Counted from the first letter of the stretch, positions 26,201 through 33,709 are shown. The stretch is 64,000 nucleotides of DNA from Cytophagales bacterium (GCA_022360015.1 JAKSDQ010000191.1:54737-118736), one strand, 5' to 3'. Numbers and translations are program-made. Notes: generated from the sequence alone by a model not told the origin.

Positions 26201-27444
26201 ATGCCCTGGCCCGGTTGGTGGAAATGGGAGCAAATGTGCTCGCATATACCCTCGACAATGGTTATATTTCCGAAGAAGCAAAAGCCAACATCAACCGGGT
26301 CGCTGAGCATCTGGGTGTCGATCATATCTATGGAACCACACCTGCCATGAATGCAATTTTCGTGGACAGCCTGAAGAGACACAGCAATGTTTGCAATGGG
26401 TGTTTCAAGACGTTGTATACCTTAAGTACCCAGGTAGCCCTGGAAAAAGGGATTCCCTTTATTATAACAGGACTTTCCAGAGGGCAGTTTTTCGAGACAA
26501 GATTGACCGAAGAGTTGTTTTGGAAAGAAAATGTGGATGTTCAGGGAATCGACGAGATCATTCTGAATGCGCGAAAAGCCTATCACCGGGTAAATGATGC
26601 AGTGAGTCAGCATTTAGACACATCTATGTTTGCTGACGACCAGGTCTTTGAAAAGGTGCAGTTTATTGATTTCTACCGGTACAACAACATAAGCATGGAT
26701 GAAATGATGCAGTATCTGGAGCAGCATTTACCCTGGATCCGGCCATCAGACACCGGCCGCTCCACCAATTGCCTGATCAATCAATTGGGGATTTTTGTGC
26801 ACAAAAAGGAACAGGGATACAGCAATTACGCCTTCCCTTACAGTTGGGATGTACGCCTGGGGCATAAAACCAGGCAAGGTGCCCTCGATGAGATCAACGA
26901 AGAGATAAATACTGAAGAGGTACACCGCATGATGCGCGAGATCGGCTATACCGATACAGATCGCCATCCGGAGGATGAAAAACACCTGGTGGCTTTTTAC
27001 ACCACATCCTCCGGAGTTTCACAATCAGAGATTAGAAGCCACCTGGCCGGACAATTACCTGAATATATGATCCCTTCCTATTTCAGATATCTGGAAAGTC
27101 TGCCGCTAACAGCCAATGGCAAGATAGATCGCAAGGCCTTGCCTGGTCTGCACATCGAGCAGCCCGTCATGGATGTTCCGTATGTAGCGCCTGAGACAGA
27201 GGTGGAAGCAGTGCTTGCCGACATCTGGACTGAAGTGTTGCAGGTCAACCGAATTGGCATCGACGATAATTTTCTTCATCTTGGAGGAAACTCCCTTTCA
27301 GCCATACGTATTGTCGCCCGTATTGAAGACAGCCTGAAACTTCAGCTTCCGGTGAACCGTATTTTTGAGAAGCCAACCATTTCAATCCTTGCGGCAGATA
27401 TTGAAGCAACGATAGTGGCTATGCTCGAAGCCCATAAAAAATAG
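23272..27444 (+). CDS. NRPS C-A-PCP whose A domain is interrupted by a PP-loop ATPase domain; Asn-type specificity
   Basis: This 1390-residue protein has a condensation domain (about 10-440, HHLITDAW with H141 and D145) and an A domain core (about 455-890, TSGSTGEPKG near 614). Specificity residues D-L-T-K-I-G-E-V-G(-K) nearly equal the asparagine code DLTKLGEVGK. After a8 (GRIDHQVKIGG) about 340 residues are inserted (about 895-1237). The insert has a zinc-finger-like C905/C908...C925/C928, the PP-loop SGGKDST at 970-976, a further CxxC at C1041/C1044, and a WbpG/WbuX-like tail with WDVRLGHKTR. The A domain resumes at LVAFY (1239), LPEYMIP and NGKIDRKALP. A carrier follows with S1341. It probably accepts pyrrolyl from the upstream carrier. 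Possible chemistry of the insert: amide to amidine, or sulfur transfer. Confidence 0.92.
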   Translation: MNEQETTSIDSNLTQSQLLLWTGQKLSPESPLYNMVLTFEIQGELDISRFQLAFQQLVDQSDALRTVFMEEDGMPRQRVLSAFNYLPEMLDWSDPGRSAEDDASWFSDQNCTRFDLSKRLFTSVLIKKSNRLWIWYLNQHHLITDAWAVSVLYRRMAVLYHHLGAGTPGKAPALPLYKDYLAYEKNLRFAGQNKKVTAYWDAIQAKLPQSPGLYGHNSPVVTTEATRFTLELGAERSGLLRRLTKERDLRSWTQHLSLFNIFTSVLFAYLYRISAQTKLAIGTPTHNRTTADFKETPGVFIEVLPLIAEVRPDDTFSSLLQRVRTEASEFLMNAQPGTATPALSQGFNVVLNYIHATFSDFDGIPVKSTWQHPGHVDPRHHLRLQVHDFDEQGSIQLHFDLNHDVFDKGQRQQVPNHFLKLLDACIEDRSQPLGKVALQDCEEWDEMPGSFGQPDVAGPNTVVDLFQNQAALFPDAEAVIYQNKSLSYRDLDEKSNQLAQYLRQQGIAKGERLAIYLPRTPEFVISVLGTLKAGCAFIPVASDNPYRRVQQILDSAKPRLVLTSDSLADVISDSGIPIGKVDKAWQAIAKEKSIITEAGPTPDMLAYLMFTSGSTGEPKGVMIKHQSLVHYAQWAKEKYVHHEKPVFPLFTSTGFDLTVTSLFVPLISGGSIAVFREPDTGPDLSLLEVIEDKTVNIIKLTPAHLALIRDKDLTDTPINTIIVGGEALRSDLAASIAGSFHAPTRIFNEYGPTEATVGCVVHAFDTHVDTQVSVPIGKPIPNIQVYVLDDHQNRVPQGVPGELYLAGTGLADGYWNDPGLTAERFVNNKFVAGSRMYRTGDMARMNQRGELEFLGRIDHQVKIGGIRVEPGEIEAALRTHPAIGDCVVMLQAHPGASATDEISHCIRCGLPSNYPNVVFDHTGTCALCLSFDTYQEKAKQYFKTPQELHTLLTPTEKKEPAGYDCMMLLSGGKDSTYALARLVEMGANVLAYTLDNGYISEEAKANINRVAEHLGVDHIYGTTPAMNAIFVDSLKRHSNVCNGCFKTLYTLSTQVALEKGIPFIITGLSRGQFFETRLTEELFWKENVDVQGIDEIILNARKAYHRVNDAVSQHLDTSMFADDQVFEKVQFIDFYRYNNISMDEMMQYLEQHLPWIRPSDTGRSTNCLINQLGIFVHKKEQGYSNYAFPYSWDVRLGHKTRQGALDEINEEINTEEVHRMMREIGYTDTDRHPEDEKHLVAFYTTSSGVSQSEIRSHLAGQLPEYMIPSYFRYLESLPLTANGKIDRKALPGLHIEQPVMDVPYVAPETEVEAVLADIWTEVLQVNRIGIDDNFLHLGGNSLSAIRIVARIEDSLKLQLPVNRIFEKPTISILAADIEATIVAMLEAHKK

Positions 27445-27446
27445 GC

Positions 27447-28106
27447 ATGATACACATTTTATTTACTTTTTGTGACAAAAAACTCGAAGATGAGATTTTT
27501 GAATACCATCTCGCTCGTCTCCCCGAACCCATGCGTCGACGCATCAAAAAGTACAGACGATGGGAGGACGCACACTGTGGCTTATTTGGAAAACTACTAC
27601 TGATCGAAGGGCTTAAAAAGTATGGCATCGACGAAAAGAAACTGAAAGACATGCTGTATACATCTTACAGCCGTCCTTATCTCAGAGAGGTGGTTGATTT
27701 TAATATTTCACATTCAGGTAATGGCGTAGTCTGTGCCCTCAGCGAAGACTGTACGGTAGGCATAGATATTGAAGAGATCAAACCGCTGGACATCGAGGAT
27801 TTCAGGCGGCAATTCACCAACCGGGAATTAACCCTTATGCGAGAAGCTGAGGATACGTACCATGAATTTTACCTCTGGTGGACCAAAAAAGAGGCAATTA
27901 TCAAGGCTGACGGAAAAGGCTTAAACATCCCTCTCAAAGCAATCGACTTTCCGGAAGAGGGACTGGCGGAAGTCAATGGCAGAAGCTGGCAAATCCGGGA
28001 GATCCCCTTGCGTGATCAATATTGCTGTCATCTGGCTTTTGCTGGTAAACCCAATGTGCCGGTACAAGTTGAGCCATACAGCATCGGTAGTCCAATCGAC
28101 GGGTAA
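27447..28106 (+). CDS. Sfp-type 4'-phosphopantetheinyl transferase
   Basis: The 219-residue enzyme transfers the phosphopantetheine arm of CoA to the carrier serines of the NRPS proteins. Motifs seen are FNISHSGN (near residue 83), the metal-binding VGIDIEEI (near residue 108) and WWTKKEAIIKADGKG (near residue 143). It follows the large NRPS gene after two bases, so it closes the plus-arm operon. Length and motifs are normal for the Sfp/Gsp class. Confidence 0.93.
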   Translation: MIHILFTFCDKKLEDEIFEYHLARLPEPMRRRIKKYRRWEDAHCGLFGKLLLIEGLKKYGIDEKKLKDMLYTSYSRPYLREVVDFNISHSGNGVVCALSEDCTVGIDIEEIKPLDIEDFRRQFTNRELTLMREAEDTYHEFYLWWTKKEAIIKADGKGLNIPLKAIDFPEEGLAEVNGRSWQIREIPLRDQYCCHLAFAGKPNVPVQVEPYSIGSPIDG

Positions 28107-28174
28107 AAACAAATCAGAAACCATGCTACGACTGGTTGCGAGGGTATCCTCCTTTCAAATGACTGGAACATTTA

Positions 28175-28262
28175 TTAAGCTACCTGTATTTTTATTTTAT
28201 TTGCAAAAACCTCTATGTCTCTTTGTGTCTTTTTGCCAGTTCCTGTCGTGTGTAAGAAAAGT
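28175..28262. repeat. Dispersed hairpin repeat, partial copy 2
   Basis: The stretch containing GTATTTTTATTTTATTTGCA and CTCTATGTCTCTTTGTGTCT matches the left half of the copy at 60700. The complementary right arm is absent, so it is a truncated copy between the Sfp-type gene and the cadherin-SusD gene. Confidence 0.55.
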
Positions 28263-28345
28263 ACTTGGCACAAACTTATACAATAAAGTCTGCCAGATAT
28301 ATTTACGGGCCTATCATCAGTGAGACAAGATCCACATACAGTTAT

Positions 28346-30088
28346 ATGAACAATTTAATGAAAACGATTCGGCGAATTACCCGGCTTTTAATGTATTGCG
28401 GCCTGTGTTATATCTGTATTTCCTGTGAGGAAGATGACGATACTCCTGCTAACAATCCCCCGAAAATTGAGGCACAAAGCTTTTCAGTGGCCGAAAACAG
28501 TCCTGGCGGTACCACTGTGGGAACCGTAAAGGCGACGGACCAGGATGAGGATGAGTTAACATTTTCCATCACAGACGGAAATACCGGTGAGGCTTTTACT
28601 ATCAATGGCACCTCAGGTGTGATAACAGTGAACGACCCATCGGTATTTGATTTTGAAACCAATCCGTCATTCACCCTGGTGGTTCAGGTAAGTGACGGTA
28701 CTGACATGGCTTCTGCCAATATCGGCATTGAGGTGACAGACCAGGATGAAAACCTGTCGCCCGTGGTAGAAAATCAAAGCTTTTCCATTGATGAAAACAG
28801 CCGGGAAGGGACAGTGGTGGGCACCATACAGGCTTCTGATCCGGATGAAGATGCCTTAACATTTTCTATAACAGATGGAAATACGGGAGATGCTTTTGCT
28901 GTCAATGCCGGAACAGGCGAACTGACGGTGAATACATCTTCGGCGTTGGATTATGAGACAACCCCTTCCTTTACCTTAACCATAGCAGTAAGCGATGGTC
29001 AGGTTAGTAGCACTGCCGGGATTACGGTGGAACTCAACGATCTCGCCGCAGAGCCATTGGCGACCAGGGCAGAGGTATTGGCGAGCCTTGAGTCAAGGTA
29101 TGTGGATTTTGGTGCCTACCTGGAATTTACCTATTTGCTAGACGGTGTATATGCCAATACCACTGCTTCCCCTTCTTCGGAATGGGACAATTTGCATGCA
29201 CACAGCCATAATAGTAATGACGGGCAGGTATTGAAGTTGTGGTCAGAAGGTTATGAGCTTATACTTGGTTTGAACAACATTATTCTGAGCGCTGAAAATG
29301 CCTTGACTGATAATCAGGAAAAAGATGAGGTGACAGGACAAGCTATGGCAATTCGCGCATATCTCTATTTCAATTTGATGAAGTGGTTTGGGCCTGTTCC
29401 ACTGGAATTGGAAATTGAAAATACAGGATCGTTTCGGAGTAGTCAACAGGATGTAATTACGTTTATTCAGAACAATCTTAACTTGTCCATCGGCAAGCTT
29501 CCTGCTTCATGGACCGCCGGACAAGAAGGTAAAGTAACAAAAGGCTTTGCACAAGCCCTGCTGGCGAGAACCTATCTTTTTAATGCAGACTGGTCCAACG
29601 CTTTAACCCTCGCTAATGAAATAATCGGCAATTCCCTTCATAATTTAAGTGAAAACACGAACAATTTCACAGCAGATAATTCAGAGTTGATATGGGGTTT
29701 TGAGCAGACAGGAAATGCTCAGTTTTCCAGCTTTTTCACCAAAGGCAATTATGTTCCTGTTTTCAGGCTTACTGAAGCTTACCTGATAAGCGCAGAAGCA
29801 CACACAGCACTTTTTTCTTTGACAGATGCTAAAGATGCCCTGGATGTCCTCAGGTTACGGGCCGGGGAGGCCACCCTGCCGGCAGGTTTATCCCAGAGTG
29901 ACCTTTCCGGGGAAGTTTTTAGCCAGTGGCAAAGTGAAATGAGTCTGGAAGGCAACTCATTTATTACCCTGAGAAGGTTTTTCAAAGCTGAAAGTGAGCT
30001 TTCTATCGCCAATTTTCAATTGCTGCTTCCTGTTCCTTTTGAGATTTTGGATAATAACAGCAATTTAACCCAAAACTCCGGATATTGA
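28346..30088 (+). CDS. Cadherin-like repeat / SusD-RagB fusion lipoprotein
   Basis: From the ATG at 28346 (an upstream TTG at 28265 is less likely) the protein has about 580 residues. It begins with a hydrophobic segment and a lipobox ending in CISC, then two cadherin-like repeats of about 100 residues each (FSVAENS...GTVKATDQDED and FSIDENS...GTIQASDPDED). A RagB/SusD-type alpha-helical region follows to the end (IRAYLYFNLMKWFGPVP, TKGFAQALLARTYLF, TEAYLISAEAH). SusD proteins bind nutrients at the cell surface beside a SusC channel, but no SusC is adjacent here. The stop codon coincides with the point where an archease remnant on the other strand is cut. Confidence 0.8.
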   Translation: MNNLMKTIRRITRLLMYCGLCYICISCEEDDDTPANNPPKIEAQSFSVAENSPGGTTVGTVKATDQDEDELTFSITDGNTGEAFTINGTSGVITVNDPSVFDFETNPSFTLVVQVSDGTDMASANIGIEVTDQDENLSPVVENQSFSIDENSREGTVVGTIQASDPDEDALTFSITDGNTGDAFAVNAGTGELTVNTSSALDYETTPSFTLTIAVSDGQVSSTAGITVELNDLAAEPLATRAEVLASLESRYVDFGAYLEFTYLLDGVYANTTASPSSEWDNLHAHSHNSNDGQVLKLWSEGYELILGLNNIILSAENALTDNQEKDEVTGQAMAIRAYLYFNLMKWFGPVPLELEIENTGSFRSSQQDVITFIQNNLNLSIGKLPASWTAGQEGKVTKGFAQALLARTYLFNADWSNALTLANEIIGNSLHNLSENTNNFTADNSELIWGFEQTGNAQFSSFFTKGNYVPVFRLTEAYLISAEAHTALFSLTDAKDALDVLRLRAGEATLPAGLSQSDLSGEVFSQWQSEMSLEGNSFITLRRFFKAESELSIANFQLLLPVPFEILDNNSNLTQNSGY

Positions 30089-30303
30089 GTGACCGCCTTA
30101 ATATCCTGATCGAAAGCGCTTGCTGATATTCCTTCTGTATCACTTTCAAATTTTTGATCTGTGATGTACAAGGTACTTAAGCGGCCATAGACCGCTTTTT
30201 GCAAATGGCTTAAAGTAAGCACTTCTGATAAAAAGTCAACCAACAGGGCTGTAAGATCCGGGGATTCTATAACCACCAAATGCCCTTTATCAGGCGTCTT
30301 CAT
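30088..30303 (-). pseudogene. Archease fragment (RtcB cofactor-like), truncated at both ends
   Basis: The minus frame from 30303 reads like the middle and C-terminal part of archease: ESPDLTALLVDFLSEVLTL, a central strand region, and AFDQDIKAVT. Archease normally continues KAVTYHE..., but here the frame runs into the antisense of the SusD stop region at 30088. About 30 expected N-terminal residues are also missing, and a stop lies just upstream in frame. Only the middle about 72 codons are recognisable, so it is a remnant. The identification is by motif recall; no rtcB is in the window. Confidence 0.55.
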
Positions 30304-30631
30304 GCTTTTGCAGGCATTTTATTCAGCAGATGCTCCACCTCCCGCAGTCCGGATCAAATACTTGGCCTTTACCGTATATCGGCCACACAAGGGTGAAAAG
30401 AAATGCTTTTCATGGGTGTGCCACTATAAATCCTGCGTTGTCTGACATAATTTTCCTAAATTTATGTAAGAAAAGCGTTAAGGAGTCAGCAATTTCCTGT
30501 TTTTTGAAAACCAGGTATGTACCGTGCCGATTAATTAGTTTATTATAAGTTAGTAGGAATTGGTTAAAGGGTAAATAATTAAGATCAGGCTGGTCTGTGA
30601 TTAGGGTCAAAGTCCACAAAATTGTCTTATC
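30304..30631. other. Intergenic stretch without a recognisable gene
   Basis: No credible frame was found on either strand. On the minus strand a short piece ending EVEHLLNKMPAKA and stopping at the archease remnant start may be the tail of another decayed gene, but it opens only after a stop codon and cannot be assigned. Confidence 0.4.
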
Positions 30632-30898
30632 ATGAGTCAGATTAGATTAAACGGAGAACAGCAAACATTGGTAACTGAAACAGCCACAGAAGCCTATCGT
30701 ATACTACAGGCATCTTTCGATAGTATTGAAATTGAGATTGACAAGTTACGCGACCAACTTCCTCCTGAGTTTGAAAAAGATGTGGATGCGCTGGTTAATA
30801 AGGTGTACCATCAAGCTGTAGAGACTATGGCATCGGTCAGGGACGATATTTTGAATCTCAACCATGAAGTGGAAGAAGAAGGGGAAACCGGCATTTAG
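30632..30898 (+). CDS. Small helical protein of unknown function
   Basis: The 88-residue product is acidic and predicted to be almost entirely alpha-helical, with heptad-like spacing in SIEIEIDKLRDQLPPEFEKD and a glutamate-rich tail. No family is recognised. The frame has ordinary codon use and an ATG after AT-rich DNA, so it may be a real gene. No neighbours suggest a role; a dispersed repeat follows. Confidence 0.5.
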   Translation: MSQIRLNGEQQTLVTETATEAYRILQASFDSIEIEIDKLRDQLPPEFEKDVDALVNKVYHQAVETMASVRDDILNLNHEVEEEGETGI

Positions 30899-31024
30899 TA
30901 TCCGGTTTGAAATTTAATGGTATTGTCGAGGTAGAATAATCCTTTGAACGATAAGTGTCATTTTTTCACATGATATGGCTCATTCCATCATTCAAAGGTT
31001 CTGGTGATATTCTTTATCAAAAAT

Positions 31025-31200
31025 CAATAAGGAGTTCCCGCTATTGGCGGTAGGCACTAGCGTTCGTGGCTGTTACACAACGTTTTCGCTTAAATTCTTT
31101 GTGTCTCTTTGTGTCTTGGTGCCTCCGTGGTTAACCATTTTTCACCACGGAGGCACCAAGACACAAAGAGATACAATAGCAGGCGCGCCAGAACATGCCG
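31025..31200. repeat. Dispersed hairpin repeat, copy 3, with 26-bp perfect stem
   Basis: Arms at 31105-31130 and 31145-31170 are perfect inverted complements over 26 bases around a 14-base loop. The outer edge has CGTGGCTGTTACACAACGTT, related to the edges of other copies. The element fills most of the 355-base gap between the small helical protein and the SagB-type gene. A 63-codon frame across it is an artefact of the repeat. Confidence 0.8.
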
Positions 31201-31253
31201 TTGAAATGAATAGCTTAGCTTTAACTTATTATTAAGTTGTTAGCATAATTTAT

Positions 31254-31940
31254 TTATTGCGCTGAACCAATGGGCATAATGGCTAAGGGCTGCTCTTGTT
31301 TCTTCATAGTCAAAACATTCTTTACTGCCTGGTCCACAAAGGCGCCAACGATTACCGTCCCTAAATTCAGAGACATGGCCTGCAGGTATACATTTTGTGC
31401 AGTATGCCCTGCTTCCATATGTACATATCTTTTCCCCCGGGCCCCATATTTGATGGTGGTACGCCCATAAACCGCTGCAATCACCAGTATCACCGGAGCC
31501 TTGGTCATCCAGTTTTGCAATAACGCCGCTTGCGCTACAGCCTTTCTTTTATCACCTTCCAGCTCCAGGCTTAGTTCATGATGGTTTGGCTGGTATCTAT
31601 ACACGCCTTCCGGTAAGTCCTGCACATTGCCAACTACCAGATAAACCTCCAAAGGATACAAGGCTCCTGCAGAAGGTGCCGTACGGAAATTCCTGGAATC
31701 GGTGATACCCTGGGCCGCCCATAAAATTTGCGACACCTGAGTCAATGTCAATGGCTCGTCACTGTATTCCCGTACTGACCTGCGCCTTTTCAGGGCCTCC
31801 TCTATGGAAGTTTCACCGCCATACACCGGGGAAGGCAATTTGATATTCTTTAATTCGGTATTTGCCGAAGACCGATGTTTTTTTCCGGAGAACATGATGG
31901 CAGCTAATAGGCCAATAGTCAAAACAGCTATAATTTTCAT
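31254..31940 (-). CDS. SagB/ThcOx-type FMN oxidoreductase with N-terminal membrane anchor or signal
   Basis: The 228-residue protein has a short hydrophobic N-terminus (IIAVLTIGLLAAIMFSG) and then a nitroreductase fold of the SagB type: RRRSVREYSDEPLTL, ILWAAQGIT, RTAPSAGALYPLEVYLV and the HMEAGHTAQNVYLQA segment. SagB-family members oxidise azolines in thiazole/oxazole-modified peptides, but many stand-alone members have other or unknown roles. No cyclodehydratase partner is near, and the hydrophobic start suggests an extracytoplasmic location, so an azoline oxidase role is unlikely. Single-gene unit flanked by a repeat and an AT-rich gap. Confidence 0.82.
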   Translation of the reverse strand: MKIIAVLTIGLLAAIMFSGKKHRSSANTELKNIKLPSPVYGGETSIEEALKRRRSVREYSDEPLTLTQVSQILWAAQGITDSRNFRTAPSAGALYPLEVYLVVGNVQDLPEGVYRYQPNHHELSLELEGDKRKAVAQAALLQNWMTKAPVILVIAAVYGRTTIKYGARGKRYVHMEAGHTAQNVYLQAMSLNLGTVIVGAFVDQAVKNVLTMKKQEQPLAIMPIGSAQ

Positions 31941-32359
31941 ATTCCTGTAAGTAAAGCTAATCTCAAAAACAAAAAATGATCAAAATCATAACCGGTATTG
32001 ATTTTAGGAAACTTCTCGCACATAAAAGAGATTGAAAAACGGGCCTTTTGTTCAGGTAAACAGGATCATATTGCTCTTTGAATAGCCATACCCTTTTTTC
32101 GATAATAGCACTTTCTGTAACATTTAAAATTTTACAAATATTCAAATTTCTCTGTTAACAAAAATTAATCTTTCCGGATTAAAAAAAAATATGAATAAGA
32201 ATATATTTTTTACAACTAACTGATTTTCATTATATAACTGATTAACTGAATATGAAAAAAATTAAGTTATTGTTAAATATTTTTTTTAATGTTTTGGCGT
32301 AAAATTTTTTAATACCTTTATAAATATGAATTTTTTGGATGCGCTGGTAAAGCGGCCAT
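31941..32359. other. AT-rich intergenic stretch, no gene supported
   Basis: The 419 bases are strongly AT-rich, with several A and T runs (for example around 32180-32310). A 60-codon minus frame at 31963-32145 has no protein-like signature. The stretch separates the SagB-type gene from the end of the XRE-cupin regulator and holds no repeat or RNA that I recognise. Confidence 0.4.
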
Positions 32360-32935
32360 TCAAGGATTTGGATTCATGAAATAAGCTTTAAAAAGCATAA
32401 CGTTTTTAGTACCCGGATTTTTGAGAGAATGAGGAATCTGACCATTAAAATACAAAGTATCTCCTTTGTTCAGATGAATAAGTTCATCCTGAAGGCCATA
32501 GATAATTTCACCTTCAATAACATAGATCAGTTCAAAGCTGTCATTAGAGATAGGCTTGCGGTATACCCCTGGTTTCACCGTCACCATGTTAATTTTAACA
32601 GGCGTATTATGAATGACCTTGGAAATGAGGCTTTCATAAATCAAACCTTTCGAGTCATATCTTATTTCTTCATCACCTTCACCATTTCTGATCAATGTAT
32701 ATAGTTGTTCCGGCTCATCATCGACAGGTTTTACGATTTCCGAAAGTGGCTCTTTCAGGGCTAATGCAATTTTGTAAAGGACCGGAAGCGATGGTGTGGT
32801 GCGGAAGTTTTCAATTTTTGAAAGCAATCCGGCAGTTATTCCACTTTCATTGGCCACCTCTACAAGGCTCAGGCCTTTGTCCTTCCGGATTTCGCGTAGC
32901 TTTTTACCGATGGCACCTAGTATGTCTGATTTCAT
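32360..32935 (-). CDS. XRE-family regulator with C-terminal cupin sensor domain
   Basis: The 191-residue protein has an N-terminal helix-turn-helix (IGKKLREIRKDKGLSLVEVA, then GLLSKIEN; residues about 8-65) and a C-terminal cupin barrel (about 110-190, PGVYRKPISND, EGEIIYGL, GDTLYFNGQIPHS). Such regulators sense a small ligand through the cupin. An upstream in-frame ATG at 32974 exists, but the start at 32935 (MKSDIL) fits the family. It is divergent from the phosphonatase-like gene with a 69-base gap that contains an inverted repeat, so it probably controls that operon. Confidence 0.88.
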   Translation of the reverse strand: MKSDILGAIGKKLREIRKDKGLSLVEVANESGITAGLLSKIENFRTTPSLPVLYKIALALKEPLSEIVKPVDDEPEQLYTLIRNGEGDEEIRYDSKGLIYESLISKVIHNTPVKINMVTVKPGVYRKPISNDSFELIYVIEGEIIYGLQDELIHLNKGDTLYFNGQIPHSLKNPGTKNVMLFKAYFMNPNP

Positions 32936-32975
32936 CCGTTCAACTTTACAGCCAAAATAGAAAAAATTTATCATC

Positions 32976-32992
32976 TACTGCACGTGGCAGTA
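32976..32992. promoter_or_regulatory. Probable operator, inverted repeat TACTGC-N5-GCAGTA
   Basis: Perfect six-base arms with spacer ACGTG lie in the short gap between the divergent XRE-cupin and phosphonatase-like genes, within AT-rich flanks. Position and symmetry fit a dimeric helix-turn-helix site. Regulator identity is inferred from adjacency. Confidence 0.5.
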
Positions 32993-33004
32993 AAAAATTT
33001 AAAT

Positions 33005-33709
33005 ATGAGCGAAACAATAACTAATTCGACCCCCATTAAAGCAGTGGTTTTCGATATGGCAGGCACTACCATCGATGAGGGAAAAACGGTTTATGAATGC
33101 GTCAGGAGGACATTAGAGCAGTTCGGCTTGCATTATTCATTGCCGGAAGTAATGGAACGTGTGGGCGGCATGAATAAAAAGGAAGGGATCAGGTTACTTA
33201 TGGAGTTGAAGCTGGGTGAAGTGGAAAAGGAAAAAGCAGAAGAGGCAGGCGAAATATTCCGTACGATGGTAGAAGAAGCCTACAGGAACAGTGAAAAAAT
33301 CAAGGAGATGCCTGGTGCTTCGGATCTTTTTTCCCATCTGCAGCAAAATAATATTAAGGTAGTACTGGATACCGGTTACATCCGCTCCACCGCCGATTTA
33401 CTGATCGATAAAATGGGTTGGAGGGATAAACAACTGATTGACTTTTCTGTTACTTCCGATGAAGTGAGCCAGGGGAGACCGGCGCCACAGATGATTCAAC
33501 GGGCGCTGGAACATTTTAATATTAAAAGCGCCGGTGATATCGTAAAAGTAGGGGACACCCGCTCTGATATGGAAGAGGGCATTAATGCCGGGTGTAGATA
33601 TATTGTAGGCATGATTTCTACTCAATATACGAAGGATGACCTGTTGGCAATGGGAGCTACCCATGCCATTCATTCGCTGGAAGAGCTTAAAGCTATAATT
33701 GCAGCCTGA
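33005..33709 (+). CDS. Phosphonatase-like HAD hydrolase (PhnX-like, TIGR03351 type)
   Basis: The protein of about 234 residues is a haloacid-dehalogenase hydrolase. Motif I reads VVFDMAGTTIDEG, with Ala two residues after the nucleophile Asp as in phosphonoacetaldehyde hydrolases. The cap has VGGMNKKEGIRLLM, the KVVLDTGY segment follows, and the metal motif is VKVGDTRSDMEEG. TIGR03351-type enzymes are proposed to cleave a C-P bond. It is the first gene of a tight operon with a DUF5690 transporter and a TIGR03364-type oxidase (gaps of one and two bases). The ATG at 33005 is preferred to an upstream GTG. Confidence 0.85.
   Translation: MSETITNSTPIKAVVFDMAGTTIDEGKTVYECVRRTLEQFGLHYSLPEVMERVGGMNKKEGIRLLMELKLGEVEKEKAEEAGEIFRTMVEEAYRNSEKIKEMPGASDLFSHLQQNNIKVVLDTGYIRSTADLLIDKMGWRDKQLIDFSVTSDEVSQGRPAPQMIQRALEHFNIKSAGDIVKVGDTRSDMEEGINAGCRYIVGMISTQYTKDDLLAMGATHAIHSLEELKAIIAA

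Noticed and set aside
31044..31235. 63-codon frame over the hairpin repeat
   Set aside because: It lies across repeat copy 3; equivalent frames in the other copies differ, so it is not a gene.
31254..31940. SagB-type gene as part of a thiazole/oxazole-modified peptide cluster
   Set aside because: No cyclodehydratase or precursor peptide nearby, and the protein has a membrane anchor or signal, so it is listed as a stand-alone oxidoreductase.
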